A program made the position numbers and the translations under genes. A DNA stretch of 63,715 nt from a virus. Position 1 is the stretch's first letter. Each line of letters opens with the position of its first letter. The stretch covers positions 1-63,715 of IMG/VR virus record IMGVR_UViG_3300025030_000014. One strand, written 5' to 3'. The notes below the pieces were generated by a model, which was not told where the DNA came from, did no database searches, and worked only from the letters and a program-made list of their open reading frames with translations. Below are positions 46,530 through 56,136 of this stretch, piece after piece.

Positions 46530-49500
46530 TTAGGAAAGTGTAACAGGGGTAACGGAAGTAGGAGGGTTGGCAATTAGATCAGGTACGGTGACGGAGAGAG
46601 TTTCACTAGGAGCGTCGAGAAGGTTCATAGTGATATCATCTGTATTCACTGTAGCCACAATGACCTCATAATTCGTAGTCATCAGCTCTGCGGGGAGAGG
46701 AAAGCTGAAGTAGTTTCCAGTGAAAGTCCCCGCAAAGTTCCAGTCACCGAGGATAGAGTCTGTAGTAGTACGGAAGTAGCACTTGGCTTGCTTGTAGTAG
46801 ATGCTGGAAGGAGGAGTGATAATGACTTCTATGTTCTTCTGGTATTCCCCAAGAGCGTTATAGAAGTCACTCGATGTAACGGAGACAATCGTAACCTCAG
46901 GCATATCTGCTATAGGACTATACACTATGTTAGGAATATCCGAGTCGTTATAATCATAGATCTCTGCGATGTATTGAATCCCGCTGATGGTGCAGAGAAG
47001 ATCTGTAGATTGTGTAAGATCCAGCACCCTAACCTTCTCCACAACTCTATCAGTCTCCCCAATGGCATAGGAGTCTAGAGCAGAGACTGTAATCCCAGCA
47101 GTCAGAGTTATTACACTAGTAGTACCACTAAGATTCACCAGAGTAGCAGTGATGAGCGTTCCATCTTGCTTGGCTACCTTAAGCGTATACCCTGTGAGAT
47201 TCACAAAGGTGTAAGCTCTATCCAAGACTAATATAGTAGGAGAGGTAACACTCTTTATCCTCCCACCACCCAGCGCTGCTTTAAGTACACAACTCTGAAA
47301 CTCTACCACATCACCTATTGTACAGGTAATAGCGTTAAGAGGAGCTTGGAAACTAATAGTTTTCTTCAAATGCTTGTTCTTTAGAAGTTCAAACTTTGCA
47401 CTTCTATAAGCCTGACTAGCATTGGTACACCCACGGAGAGTGAGGGCTACTTTTTTCTGGGAATCAGAGAATCCACTTTCCGTTAGGGAGAACTTGTTAC
47501 TCTCGTAATTCTTCCCAGCATCTATGAACTCTACCTCCACTGCCGTAGCCCTATCCGTGAGAGAAAGGTAACTCTCCTTCACTGAGTCAAGCACATAATC
47601 TCCAGCCCCGAAGAGTTGTGTAGTAGCCGTAGTATGATCCAGCACTACCTGAATTTCATTCCCATGCCAGACTAGCCATGCTTGAGAGTTACCCGCAATT
47701 GCCAGTGCTGCTTCCCAGAGGTTGCTGATTGTATCAAACCCTCCATTGAAGGTATAACGCTTTTCTGTGCCACCTGAGATATCTACTAAGGTGTCACAGA
47801 AATCCGCCCAAGCTTTGAAACTCACATAGTCAAGCTGTGCAGGATTAATTCCCTCATATCTTATCGCAGGACTGGTAGTAGTCCAAGGAGTTATAGCCCC
47901 ATCAGGCATCAACGGCTGACTCAGCACATCATAACACACCCATGCAGGGTTGTTGTTAAAAGCATATGCCCAAGTAGTCCCTCCCCATACAGCTACCTTA
48001 CGTCCTTGGAAGATAATCTCAGGGACTAACGAGCTTACATTCTTATCCCCTGTAGCCACTACATGAGCCAACACACATCTAGGATACGTAAGCGGATCTA
48101 CCTTAGTCATATCGCCATAGGAGTTGATAGTAGTAATACTACATCCCCTAACCACCATAGCCCATCCACCTGACTGTACTTGGGTACTGGTGAGATTTAA
48201 CTTCAATATATAAGAAGTCACTGACACAGCAGGGTTAATAGCAAACTCATAGGGAATCTCAAAGGTATTAGAAGTCCTAGCCCCATACACCTTCTTCACA
48301 GGCTCAGTATACTCAGCAATCACAATAGGCTCTGTGAGACTCAGATATCTCCACGTATAAAGACTAATCATCGCAGGAATAGTAGGAGGAGCAGACTCAG
48401 CATTGGCAGAAGTGGCATATTCTACCCATCTGGTAGTGCCTACTCCCTGGACTAAGTATTCTAAAGTCTTATACTTTCCCGAAATGACATTATCACTAAT
48501 CGCTGGTATCACCGCGTACTGCCCATAAGACCATCTACGGGTAGCTCTGGTAGCTTCCTTAACTACTCCAGCAGGAACAATATCCTTACCTGTAAAGTTA
48601 ACACTATTCACAGGCTGCCAAGCATAATCACCACCAGAGAAACTAGCAGAGTCAGCTATGGAGATTTCCATTCCTACAGCTACATAGCCTTTATCAGTAT
48701 CCTCATAAAGCGTATATGCCCCATTGGGAAAGATCATGTCAAACTGGATCTTATTAATCTCCGTAGCAGGAATCTCTACAGTAATTTCTACAGAGTTAGG
48801 AGTCGGAGCAGATTTAGGACTATTGGTGAATCCTGTGAGGCTAACCGTGTGACTCGTAGCTCCAGAGTAGGAAGGGTTAGAATCAAACTCACTTTGGGTG
48901 ATGTATCCAAGTCGATAATCAGTCTCAAGACTAGAAGAACTTAGCGCCCCAGGAATTGTAATACTAGTAATACTCTCCCAAGGGCCAAGACCTAGTGAGA
49001 ATACTACATCGTAGAATGTGGCCAACTGATTCTGTGTTAACACCTTATCATTCTTATACGCATTAATCGCATTAGCCGCTTTAAGCTTGAAATACCCATA
49101 CCACATAGGGTAAGGGAGTCCTTGCTGCTGAGTGGCTACAGGGTCGATGCTGTATGCAGAATACGTAGGAGCCTTCTCAGCCTCAGGATATGGCAACAAC
49201 TTATTCACCAGCATCCCGCCGATGATATTCGTCGCAGTCATACCTGCTATAGCCATCATGGTGGAGCCAGTGGTGATGGTGCCCATACCTACTGAAGTAC
49301 TAACAGCCATAGTCGTCGGGCCAAGCATAGCCCCTACACCCATCGAGGCAATACTCACCCCAATAAGTGCCATCATCCTGACGTTAGACTTCTCATCTCC
49401 ATTCTGGCCACCACCAGCGATACTAGGTTGAATGACTACCAGATCAGTATCAGTAGGGAAAGTCTGGGGCCATAGCTCCTCTTCCAGAGCTATGCCATTC

Positions 49501-49634
49501 AGACGTACCTCCCACTTCCCCTCTCCCAACTCTGCTTCCACCAGATCGGCAATACTACCAAGAAAGATAAACTCCTCAGAAGTATCCACCCGCCCATCCT
49601 CAAAAACATTCTCTATTCTCTTCAACCTTGCCAT
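46530..49634 (-). CDS. Tail tip protein, J-like, with an I-like N-terminal domain
   Basis: This 1034-residue protein has an N-terminal part (1-80) resembling the ubiquitin-like domain of lambda gpI, a hydrophobic segment (about 90-145, IGVSIASMGVGAMLGPTTMA), and then a large gpJ-like hub with VEVEFIDAGKNYESNKFSL and C-terminal fibronectin-like sections (EVTIVSVTSSDFYNALGEYQ). In lambda I and J are separate, so this looks like a fusion of both. It forms the tail tip and recognises the host. Order M-L-K-(I+J) is conserved. Confidence 0.75.
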   Translation of the reverse strand: MARLKRIENVFEDGRVDTSEEFIFLGSIADLVEAELGEGKWEVRLNGIALEEELWPQTFPTDTDLVVIQPSIAGGGQNGDEKSNVRMMALIGVSIASMGVGAMLGPTTMAVSTSVGMGTITTGSTMMAIAGMTATNIIGGMLVNKLLPYPEAEKAPTYSAYSIDPVATQQQGLPYPMWYGYFKLKAANAINAYKNDKVLTQNQLATFYDVVFSLGLGPWESITSITIPGALSSSSLETDYRLGYITQSEFDSNPSYSGATSHTVSLTGFTNSPKSAPTPNSVEITVEIPATEINKIQFDMIFPNGAYTLYEDTDKGYVAVGMEISIADSASFSGGDYAWQPVNSVNFTGKDIVPAGVVKEATRATRRWSYGQYAVIPAISDNVISGKYKTLEYLVQGVGTTRWVEYATSANAESAPPTIPAMISLYTWRYLSLTEPIVIAEYTEPVKKVYGARTSNTFEIPYEFAINPAVSVTSYILKLNLTSTQVQSGGWAMVVRGCSITTINSYGDMTKVDPLTYPRCVLAHVVATGDKNVSSLVPEIIFQGRKVAVWGGTTWAYAFNNNPAWVCYDVLSQPLMPDGAITPWTTTSPAIRYEGINPAQLDYVSFKAWADFCDTLVDISGGTEKRYTFNGGFDTISNLWEAALAIAGNSQAWLVWHGNEIQVVLDHTTATTQLFGAGDYVLDSVKESYLSLTDRATAVEVEFIDAGKNYESNKFSLTESGFSDSQKKVALTLRGCTNASQAYRSAKFELLKNKHLKKTISFQAPLNAITCTIGDVVEFQSCVLKAALGGGRIKSVTSPTILVLDRAYTFVNLTGYTLKVAKQDGTLITATLVNLSGTTSVITLTAGITVSALDSYAIGETDRVVEKVRVLDLTQSTDLLCTISGIQYIAEIYDYNDSDIPNIVYSPIADMPEVTIVSVTSSDFYNALGEYQKNIEVIITPPSSIYYKQAKCYFRTTTDSILGDWNFAGTFTGNYFSFPLPAELMTTNYEVIVATVNTDDITMNLLDAPSETLSVTVPDLIANPPTSVTPVTLS

Positions 49635-49996
49635 TGGTAGAATCCTCTCACTTTATTAACCCAAGGATCTTTGTCAAATCGCTCTATGGTAACTCTGGTA
49701 TTGTGCATGATATGTATAAACCTATTATACTCCAGCACAACACCTACGTGATTTACATAAGGATGGACTAGGGAGAAAGCTACTAGGCAGTACAACTCAG
49801 GAGCTTCTAACTTCTTCCACCGCCTAGCTTCTTCCTCTATCAGCCCATCTATATCTCTTGGGGTAGTATAACTCACTTTGGGAGGAAAGTAAATATCTAC
49901 TCGCCTCCCAACTTCCCTAGCAAGTCCATAGCAGTCATAGGCATCGGGGCCTCGCGCGCCATAGAGGAATTCTTTACCTAGCAAGTCAGAGAACAT
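49622..49996 (-). CDS. NlpC/P60-type tail peptidase, lambda gpK-like
   Basis: This 124-residue protein has AYDCYGLAREVG with the catalytic Cys at 22 and VNHVGVVLEYNR with His at 83, the C40 peptidase pair. It would cleave cell-wall peptides during DNA entry. It is shorter than lambda gpK, which has an extra JAB domain. Its end overlaps the J-like start and its start overlaps the gpL-like stop. Confidence 0.8.
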   Translation of the reverse strand: MFSDLLGKEFLYGARGPDAYDCYGLAREVGRRVDIYFPPKVSYTTPRDIDGLIEEEARRWKKLEAPELYCLVAFSLVHPYVNHVGVVLEYNRFIHIMHNTRVTIERFDKDPWVNKVRGFYQWQG

Positions 49997-50622
49997 TACA
50001 CTATCCTTACTTCTGGGTTGTAGAGTCCTGGAAAGCCTCCGAAGTTAGAGGTGTTGCTATAGTCTTGGCATTGCTGCCATGTGCCGTTGCAGGTAGAAGC
50101 AGCTCCAGCGTACTTGCATTCAGCACCCTTGAAGTTCTGCACAAAGTTACAGTAATGTGCCATATAGACGTAGAGAGGGAAGCGTTGCCGGAGGGGATTG
50201 CTACTCCCTAGTGTCCAACTCACCCAATAATTATCCACCCCTGCATCGAGGATAGTAAAGGTGCGCTGAAGCTCTGCGTAGTTCTCTGTGAGATGCTCAG
50301 AGGAGACTAAGGTGAAGACTACAGTTCCACCTACACCTCCATTATACTCCCGTAGGATCTGATTAAAGGTGTTAGCAATATTACTAACACGAATGCCTAG
50401 TGAGGGAATATCTCCCTTACTCGTCCAACTACTTGTATCTATCTCCATCGGGAAAGCCGTATAAGTCTCTCCTCCAAATACTACATCTTCGTTATTCTTA
50501 GCCAGCCGAATAACTATATCACTCGGACTGGCAGGAATCGTAACCTCCAACAGTACTATCCAAGCACTGTTGGAGGAGAGCTTGTTCTTCTCTGCTATAA
50601 GCGTCGAGGAAAGATTCAGCAT
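49996..50622 (-). CDS. Minor tail protein L-like, probable Fe-S protein
   Basis: This 208-residue protein has four Cys at 158, 169, 178 and 185 in HYCNF, GAECKYAG, STCNG and QQCQDY, ending SNFGGFPG. Lambda gpL uses four conserved Cys in this region to hold a [4Fe-4S] cluster. The N-terminal half is a DUF1833-like beta domain. It sits in the M-L-K gene order. Confidence 0.8.
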   Translation of the reverse strand: MLNLSSTLIAEKNKLSSNSAWIVLLEVTIPASPSDIVIRLAKNNEDVVFGGETYTAFPMEIDTSSWTSKGDIPSLGIRVSNIANTFNQILREYNGGVGGTVVFTLVSSEHLTENYAELQRTFTILDAGVDNYWVSWTLGSSNPLRQRFPLYVYMAHYCNFVQNFKGAECKYAGAASTCNGTWQQCQDYSNTSNFGGFPGLYNPEVRIV

Positions 50623-50623
50623 G

Positions 50624-50956
50624 TTACACCTCTTTCAGCATTATATCGCTTACCTTGAACCAGCCACTAAGAGCACGAGTGAAGGAGAGAGGGGAATCAT
50701 AGAAGACAGTGAAGCTAGCGCCATCCAAATCCGTCCAGCTAAAGCTAGTATGAGTCCCGACAGTATCAAAGTGAGTTTTGAGGAGTTCTTTATCAGTAGT
50801 ATTAAGTAGATCATACTGAACTTTAAAAGTCCTTCTCACTCTAGTAAAGCGTGGTCTCCGAAACTCATACCCTGCTTCTAACGAATGCCCTATCTTATTA
50901 TCCTCATTACTCGTCTCTACATCTATAGCTCTTCTACCTAATGTCGGAAAGGCCAT
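50624..50956 (-). CDS. Minor tail protein M-like
   Basis: This 110-residue protein is beta-rich with FPTLGRRAIDVETSNEDNKI and FTRVRRTFKVQYDLLNTTDK, and HTSFSWTDLDGASFTVFY. The layout (YxFRRPRFTRVRR..., fSWtd..g..f.V.y) is typical of distal-tail M-type proteins downstream of the tape measure. Confidence 0.7.
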   Translation of the reverse strand: MAFPTLGRRAIDVETSNEDNKIGHSLEAGYEFRRPRFTRVRRTFKVQYDLLNTTDKELLKTHFDTVGTHTSFSWTDLDGASFTVFYDSPLSFTRALSGWFKVSDIMLKEV

Positions 50957-50961
50957 CTCTA

Positions 50962-53820
50962 CTATCCTCTCATTGAGCTTCTAAAGCTCGGATTGGTTGA
51001 CATTTGCTTGACTATGATAGAGGTTACATACTTCTCACCATCGAAGGACATGCCGGATTGAGTAGCGGTTAGAGGGACGCTGGATTCATTTGTGAAGTTG
51101 ATAGTGACGTTAGGTGCACCAGAGCTGCCATAATCCTTACTCTCTTTATTACTCAACACTCTCTCTGGCCCACGCTCTGCGAAGGAATAGGAAGCTCCAG
51201 AGTTTTGTCCAATGCCAAAGACTGGCTCATTAATCATCCCACCAGCATAGTTGGGATAAGTTGCCCAGTTTATACCTAGATCAGCAGGAGTTCCACCACC
51301 AGTATAGTTAGCACTTCCCATACCAGTATACGCCGAAGCAGCACCTCCGAACATCTTCCCCATAATCCCTACTGCATTATCTCTAAACTGCATCTCCATC
51401 ATTGCACTGAACCACTCACTAACCATATCACTGAGCATGGAGGAGAAGGAGTCTTGGATGCTTTTCAGGACTCCTGTGAAGAGTTGTCCGAAGCTGGTGA
51501 TCTCATGGTTGAATACACTTGTGAAAAGTCCTTTAAAGCTACTCCCTAAATACGTTCCAAAAGAATCAAACGAGAGGTTCATCTTAGCTAGCTCAAAGTC
51601 CCAATTAGTGGAAATTCTCTTCTGTTCTGCAAGGACTAACTCAGTCGCAGTCTTATACTCCTCAGCTGTCATCTTCATAGGGAAGAAATCTGTCACAGCT
51701 GCTTGAGCTTTGATATTAGCCAGTAGAGCTTCTCTATTTATCCTAGCATCTAAATCCCCAGTATACTGCTTCTGCGCAGCTATAATAGCATTCCAATACT
51801 CAATCTCACTAGATCCCCAATCTCTAACTCTCTCAGGTGGCCCCATATCATCAGCAGCGAATCTCAACTTCCAGCCTGCTTGGAAGTCCATCATCATAGC
51901 CTCTAATTCCCCAGTAGAGAAATAATCCTTCACTTGTGCATAGAGGTCATATGTCAGCTGGTCTACAAAAGTAGTAGCCATTGAGGTAGCTGCTGCTTTG
52001 GTACCTTTATCGTCTCCATCTTTATCGGGAGCAAGAAGACCTGTAAGAGCTTTATGTGCTTTTTGTTGCATTGCTAATGTTGGACCTGTATAATCATCTG
52101 TCATTACTAAACTTGTACCAACTGCAAAATTCTCTAAGCCCTTTAATATAATCTTTCCCTCATCTACTAGTCCTTGAATTACATTCAATCCAGCTTCTTT
52201 AGCGTCTTCTAAAGCACCTAGAGATTTAAAAGTTTTAAATGCCCCTGCAAAATCTTTAGTTATTAATTGAGCCATACCAGTAGCAAATTTACTTAAATCC
52301 TCTCGTCCCATTCTGATAATAGAGTTTTTGATGTCTACAAGTAATTCCCATAAGATAAGAAATGGTTTAATTACACCACCATAGACTATTTGACCTATGC
52401 CAAGGAGAGTTAATCCCCAATCCTTAGTCCATTCCCAAGCTTTAAAGAATACTTTATAGATTTGAAGTCCAAATTCTGTGAGATTTCCAGAAACATTAAA
52501 TAACTTTCCATTGAAATCAGTAAGCCCTTTAAGCCAGATGTCATAGAGTCCAGTAGCATCTAATGCCATTGCAGAGATAACACTGAGAGAAGCTTTAAGT
52601 ACAGTATGCTGAACCTCTAGATTAGCATTAGCGGCCTTGAGAGAAGGAGCCATTTTAAACATCTCAGCATTTAACTTTTCCCACATCTGCTGGGTAGTAC
52701 CACCTTCTTTACGGATTCTCTCTAGTGCTCCTCGCAGTTCAGGCATAGAGTTCTTAATCATAAGTCCAAACTGTTCCGAGAGTCGTGTCTGTCCAGTAAA
52801 GAAACTTTGCAACTCTTGTCTAATCTGCTTAGTATCCCCCTTCAAGTTACTCGCAATTTCCTGAACAATCTTCATGCTTGCAATAGATTGTTCCAGATTA
52901 TCATTATCTATCACAACCCCAAACTGAGCAAGTTCCCTTGCACCAGTCATGAATTGTTCCATTGTGAGTCCATATTGCGGAAGTAGTACCATCGCGCGAC
53001 TTAATGTAGTCTGGAAGTTATTGAAGTAATTAGTATAGTTCTCGGTGAAGTCTTTTCCATTCTTAGTGACTAGCGCCAGCATACCAGCAACCATAGCACC
53101 AGAGCTACGGATGTCGTCCATTACTTTTATCCCACCAGCAAAGATCTGAAAGAAATAAGTAGCTGCCTGAGTTACAGCTCTAATACCTCCATAGATTACT
53201 CCAAAACCTATACCAATGCGACCAAAGTGATTCCACCAGTTGGAGAATACATCTTGGATTTGCTGACTAGGAGTTAGGAATGCCTTAGCACCTCCAGCAG
53301 CTGAGTGGAGGTTCTTAGTGAGTGTAGTAATCCCAGAGTTGATCTTAGCTAAAGTACTCTCATTCCAACTTCTCATAATAGAGTTAGTTGTAAAAGGAGT
53401 ATAATTAGAAGTCTGTCCACCAAGAGGAGTAGACCCTTTAGACATTTTATTAAAACCAGAGCTGGTTCTTTGTGCAGACATACTAGCTACTACTTTAGCC
53501 CTCAAAGCAGCAGCTGACATTTTCTCTATTTCTTTAGTGGTCTTAACATACTCGTGCTGAAGTTTAACTAATCCTTGTATAGCATCACGATAAGTATTAA
53601 TATTCCCTAAAGCCTGTTTAGCTGTTTGGGCCTTTTTAATAGTCTCAGCAATAGCAGGATTAACATCAGTCCAGCTTTTGGCATATCTATTCAGTGTAGC
53701 TTTACTAGAAATAAGGCTACTATCAAGCTTAGTCAGTTCGTTAGTAACCCGATCTAACTGCCTGATATTCTCCTTCAGTCCTTTTATATCAAATGTAGCC
53801 TCTACATTACCAACATTCAT
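50962..53820 (-). CDS. Tape measure protein
   Basis: This 952-residue protein has an N-terminal coiled coil (LKENIRQLDRVTNELTKLDS), hydrophobic segments near 190-230 (IGIGFGVIYGGIRAVTQAAT) and 440-500, and a long helical rest. The C-terminal part ends in MSTNPSFRSSMRG. It has the position, size and helix content of a tape measure, which sets tail length and passes through the cell envelope. Tail length would be roughly that of lambda-like phages (853-residue gpH), slightly longer (inference). Confidence 0.85.
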   Translation of the reverse strand: MNVGNVEATFDIKGLKENIRQLDRVTNELTKLDSSLISSKATLNRYAKSWTDVNPAIAETIKKAQTAKQALGNINTYRDAIQGLVKLQHEYVKTTKEIEKMSAAALRAKVVASMSAQRTSSGFNKMSKGSTPLGGQTSNYTPFTTNSIMRSWNESTLAKINSGITTLTKNLHSAAGGAKAFLTPSQQIQDVFSNWWNHFGRIGIGFGVIYGGIRAVTQAATYFFQIFAGGIKVMDDIRSSGAMVAGMLALVTKNGKDFTENYTNYFNNFQTTLSRAMVLLPQYGLTMEQFMTGARELAQFGVVIDNDNLEQSIASMKIVQEIASNLKGDTKQIRQELQSFFTGQTRLSEQFGLMIKNSMPELRGALERIRKEGGTTQQMWEKLNAEMFKMAPSLKAANANLEVQHTVLKASLSVISAMALDATGLYDIWLKGLTDFNGKLFNVSGNLTEFGLQIYKVFFKAWEWTKDWGLTLLGIGQIVYGGVIKPFLILWELLVDIKNSIIRMGREDLSKFATGMAQLITKDFAGAFKTFKSLGALEDAKEAGLNVIQGLVDEGKIILKGLENFAVGTSLVMTDDYTGPTLAMQQKAHKALTGLLAPDKDGDDKGTKAAATSMATTFVDQLTYDLYAQVKDYFSTGELEAMMMDFQAGWKLRFAADDMGPPERVRDWGSSEIEYWNAIIAAQKQYTGDLDARINREALLANIKAQAAVTDFFPMKMTAEEYKTATELVLAEQKRISTNWDFELAKMNLSFDSFGTYLGSSFKGLFTSVFNHEITSFGQLFTGVLKSIQDSFSSMLSDMVSEWFSAMMEMQFRDNAVGIMGKMFGGAASAYTGMGSANYTGGGTPADLGINWATYPNYAGGMINEPVFGIGQNSGASYSFAERGPERVLSNKESKDYGSSGAPNVTINFTNESSVPLTATQSGMSFDGEKYVTSIIVKQMSTNPSFRSSMRG

Positions 53821-53824
53821 ATCC

Positions 53825-54163
53825 CTAACTCCTTCCTCGTAGCATATCCCACGTAGAGTCTATCTTCTTCTGATCTACAGCTTTGGTGATTGTATAAGGA
53901 TTCAACAACTCATTAAACCCTTTATTCAACTTCGCTTGTTCACTTTTGTCTACTTCCCCGAACCTCGGCATCATGTTCACCAAGAGTAGAGTCCTGTAGG
54001 CTCTTTGCCTCTGTGCTTCTTTAAACAGCACTTCTAACTGAGAAGGTAAAAAAGAAGCGAGTTCTTCCAGTTTATACTGTGAGAACTCGCTTGCAATTGC
54101 TCCTATTAGAAATAGTTTCCTATCATCTAATTCAGTTATTTCGAGGAGAACAAGCTCTCGGAC
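53825..54163 (-). CDS. Tail chaperone T-like extension, read by -1 frameshift
   Basis: In the -1 frame the sequence after the slippery site T-TTT-TTG (54169-54163) stays open for 112 codons to the stop at 53825, without its own ATG. A fusion of residues 1-84 of the G-like protein with these 112 gives about 196 residues. The T part carries EITELDDRKLFLIGAIASEF, then VLFKEAQRQRAYRTLLLVNM. This is the classic lambda G/GT layout just upstream of the tape measure. The GTG at 54031 is an alternative start, but the fusion reading is far better supported. Confidence 0.8.
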   Translation of the reverse strand, partial: VRELVLLEITELDDRKLFLIGAIASEFSQYKLEELASFLPSQLEVLFKEAQRQRAYRTLLLVNMMPRFGEVDKSEQAKLNKGFNELLNPYTITKAVDQKKIDSTWDMLRGRS

Positions 54164-54414
54164 AAAAAATCAAGAGCACCTTTGAGTTCTACGAGGCCGA
54201 TGGAAGCGAGGTCTTCAGTAGAGAAGCTGCACATAGAGGCGACAACTTCTCTAATCGGCCCAGCTCCAGTACGTTCATCCTTCCCCAGTGCATCCATGAG
54301 AGTCATCGTCTCATCTTTAATCTCACAAACCACAGCCGTCTTTCCATTAGAGAAGGTGATACTTGCACTCTTCTCTTCAAGAAACTTGCCACCGTTGAAG
54401 ACCTTCATAGCCAT
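54136..54414 (-). CDS. Tail assembly chaperone G-like
   Basis: This 92-residue protein (MAMKVFNGGKFLEEKSASIT) ends ELKGALDFLSESLFSSK. Codons 82-84 read GAT TTT TTG, containing the slippery T-TTT-TTG. It lies between the tail-tube genes and the tape measure, the fixed position of lambda gpG. Most ribosomes should stop at TAA to make G; a fraction would shift to make GT. Confidence 0.8.
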   Translation of the reverse strand: MAMKVFNGGKFLEEKSASITFSNGKTAVVCEIKDETMTLMDALGKDERTGAGPIREVVASMCSFSTEDLASIGLVELKGALDFLSESLFSSK

Positions 54415-54444
54415 TGCTCTTTCTACGCGTCTGCGTGTTAGGGG

Positions 54445-55194
54445 TTAAGAAGTTGAAGTATCATCACCGAAGAAGTAGGTGACTGTCTTAGCTGTAGCTC
54501 CAGTACCTACTCCCCAGTTAGCTGTGATACTTTTCGGGAAACATTTAAACTTAGTAGCCATGACTCTCTGATTATCCGCATCGTAGGACAATTCAATATT
54601 CCCTACTGGAGCAGCCAGAGGGAGAATGATACGATCAGCGAGGTCAGTAGAAGCTGCGCCACTTACATACTTAATAAGCTGCAACTCTTTATCATCTGCC
54701 AGCAGAGAAGTACCTACGTTATTCTCCCCAAGTACCCCAGCAGCTGCCCCAAAGGTAGATTGGTGCAGGACTTTAGAGAGAAGCTCGAAGCTAATCTCAG
54801 CGAAGGAGCACTCTACTTCGACTGTCGTTCCTGTAATGATGGTGTCCTCAGCAGCAGTGCCATACTGATCGGATTTAAGATCCACACTCTCATCAGAGAT
54901 ACGAAGAGTTACCCCTCCTTGAGTTTTACCAAGATCAGTGAGTCCTACAGACAGCACAGTCCAAGTAATCCCATCATCAGTGATGGTAGATCCAACTGTC
55001 TTACCAGTCAGATCAGGAGAAGAAGCAGCAGAGCTACCTCCATCAGTAGTGACTTCAGCGAGAAGAGAGATAGCAGGAGAGGCGTCAGTGATGACTCGTT
55101 TATCTCCAAGTGCATAGTTCGTGAGTGCTGCCCATGCAGTGCCTCTTACCGCAATCCCATACATAACCTGACAAGGCCCTAATTCTAATGCCAT
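54445..55194 (-). CDS. Major tail-tube paralog with inserted domain
   Basis: This 249-residue protein begins MALELGPCQVMYGIA and shares with the next upstream gene the segments KTQGGVT, VDLKSDQYGT, EDTIITGT, GENNVGTSL, YDADNQRVM and TVTYFFGD. It has an extra 60-65 residue insert near residues 15-80 with WAALTNYALGDKRVI and GSTITDDGITWTVLSVG. That is the Y.lGd...TDG.tWt pattern of a domain seen in many phage tail proteins. It could form a decorated or tail-end ring variant of the tube. Confidence 0.75.
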   Translation of the reverse strand: MALELGPCQVMYGIAVRGTAWAALTNYALGDKRVITDASPAISLLAEVTTDGGSSAASSPDLTGKTVGSTITDDGITWTVLSVGLTDLGKTQGGVTLRISDESVDLKSDQYGTAAEDTIITGTTVEVECSFAEISFELLSKVLHQSTFGAAAGVLGENNVGTSLLADDKELQLIKYVSGAASTDLADRIILPLAAPVGNIELSYDADNQRVMATKFKCFPKSITANWGVGTGATAKTVTYFFGDDTSTS

Positions 55195-55203
55195 AAAGCC
55201 TCC

Positions 55204-55755
55204 TTAGGAAGTAGCAGCTTCATTACCGAAGTAATAAGTAACTGTCTTAACAAGATCTCCACTAGTACCCCATTTGGCAGTGACAGCTTTGGGGAAGCAT
55301 TTAAACTTGGCAGGAATGACACGTTGGTTATCTGCGTCATAGGCAAGCTCTAAGTTACCTAACGGCGCTGCAAGAGGAAAGACTATCCGATCCACAGCGG
55401 AGCTAGAAACAGCCCCATTGACATACTTAGTCAGAACAAGAGATTGTCCAGCAGTTTTCAGACTAGTCCCGACGTTATTCTCACCAAGAAGTCCACCAGT
55501 AGAGGCACTACCATACGTAGATTGGTTGAGGATCTGAGCAATCAGCGCAAAGCTAAGCTCCGCAAAATTACACTCCACTTCCACATTAGTGCCAGTGATA
55601 ATAGTATCTTCTGCTGAAGTCCCATACTGGTCACTCTTCAGGTCTACGGAATCATCCACAATCCTGACAGTAACCCCACCTTGAGTCTTTCCCAGGGACA
55701 CTTCTGCCCCTGCCGTACCAAACTTTACTTCACAAGGGCCGAGTTCGAGAGCCAT
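55204..55755 (-). CDS. Major tail-tube protein
   Basis: This 183-residue protein begins MALELGPCEVKFGTAGAEVS and has the same core as the neighbouring 249-residue protein (KTQGGVTVRIVDDSVDLKSD; GENNVGTSL; YDADNQRVIP). It lacks the insert. Size, position after the tail terminator and lack of catalytic residues fit a tail-tube subunit. The two tandem genes probably arose by duplication. Confidence 0.75.
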   Translation of the reverse strand: MALELGPCEVKFGTAGAEVSLGKTQGGVTVRIVDDSVDLKSDQYGTSAEDTIITGTNVEVECNFAELSFALIAQILNQSTYGSASTGGLLGENNVGTSLKTAGQSLVLTKYVNGAVSSSAVDRIVFPLAAPLGNLELAYDADNQRVIPAKFKCFPKAVTAKWGTSGDLVKTVTYYFGNEAATS

Positions 55756-55769
55756 AGTTATACTCCTTC

Positions 55770-56135
55770 TTAAGTTGTGTAGAAACCAATGTTACAAAAG
55801 AACACAGCGTTGAGGTGTTCGTCATAGCCGATGAATTGAGGTGTAGCTACTGGAACTGCGTTAAATATAACAGATCCGTCAGAGAATGTACAGCCTTTGT
55901 AGGAGAAGAGGGAGAATAGTACGTTGATGAAAGTATCTCCGGTGATATAGTCAGGGGAGATGTGCCTTATCTCTATGATCTTGCGTTTCATGCCGGATTC
56001 GTTCAAGGCTCCTGCATGTTCATAGATCACAGTACCAGTTTGTTTCTCTACTGGAATGCGGCCTATGTAGAGCGTTGTGCCTACTACTAGGGAAGCGTTT
56101 GTAGCTATGTAATCTGCCAGTCCTTTGATGAACAT
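55770..56135 (-). CDS. Tail terminator/completion protein
   Basis: This 121-residue protein (MFIKGLADYIATNASLVVGT) has a mixed alpha/beta pattern, with YIGRIPVEKQTG, an EIRHISPDY strand and YDEHLNAVFFCNIGFYTT. Its place between connector and tube genes matches the phage tail terminator family. It would cap the tube and join it to the head. Confidence 0.65.
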   Translation of the reverse strand: MFIKGLADYIATNASLVVGTTLYIGRIPVEKQTGTVIYEHAGALNESGMKRKIIEIRHISPDYITGDTFINVLFSLFSYKGCTFSDGSVIFNAVPVATPQFIGYDEHLNAVFFCNIGFYTT

Positions 56136-56136
56136 C

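Noticed and set aside
53825-54031. Independent 68-codon gene upstream of the tape measure
   Set aside because: Its only start is a GTG without a ribosome site. The frame is open back to the slippery site, so it is part of the G-T fusion.
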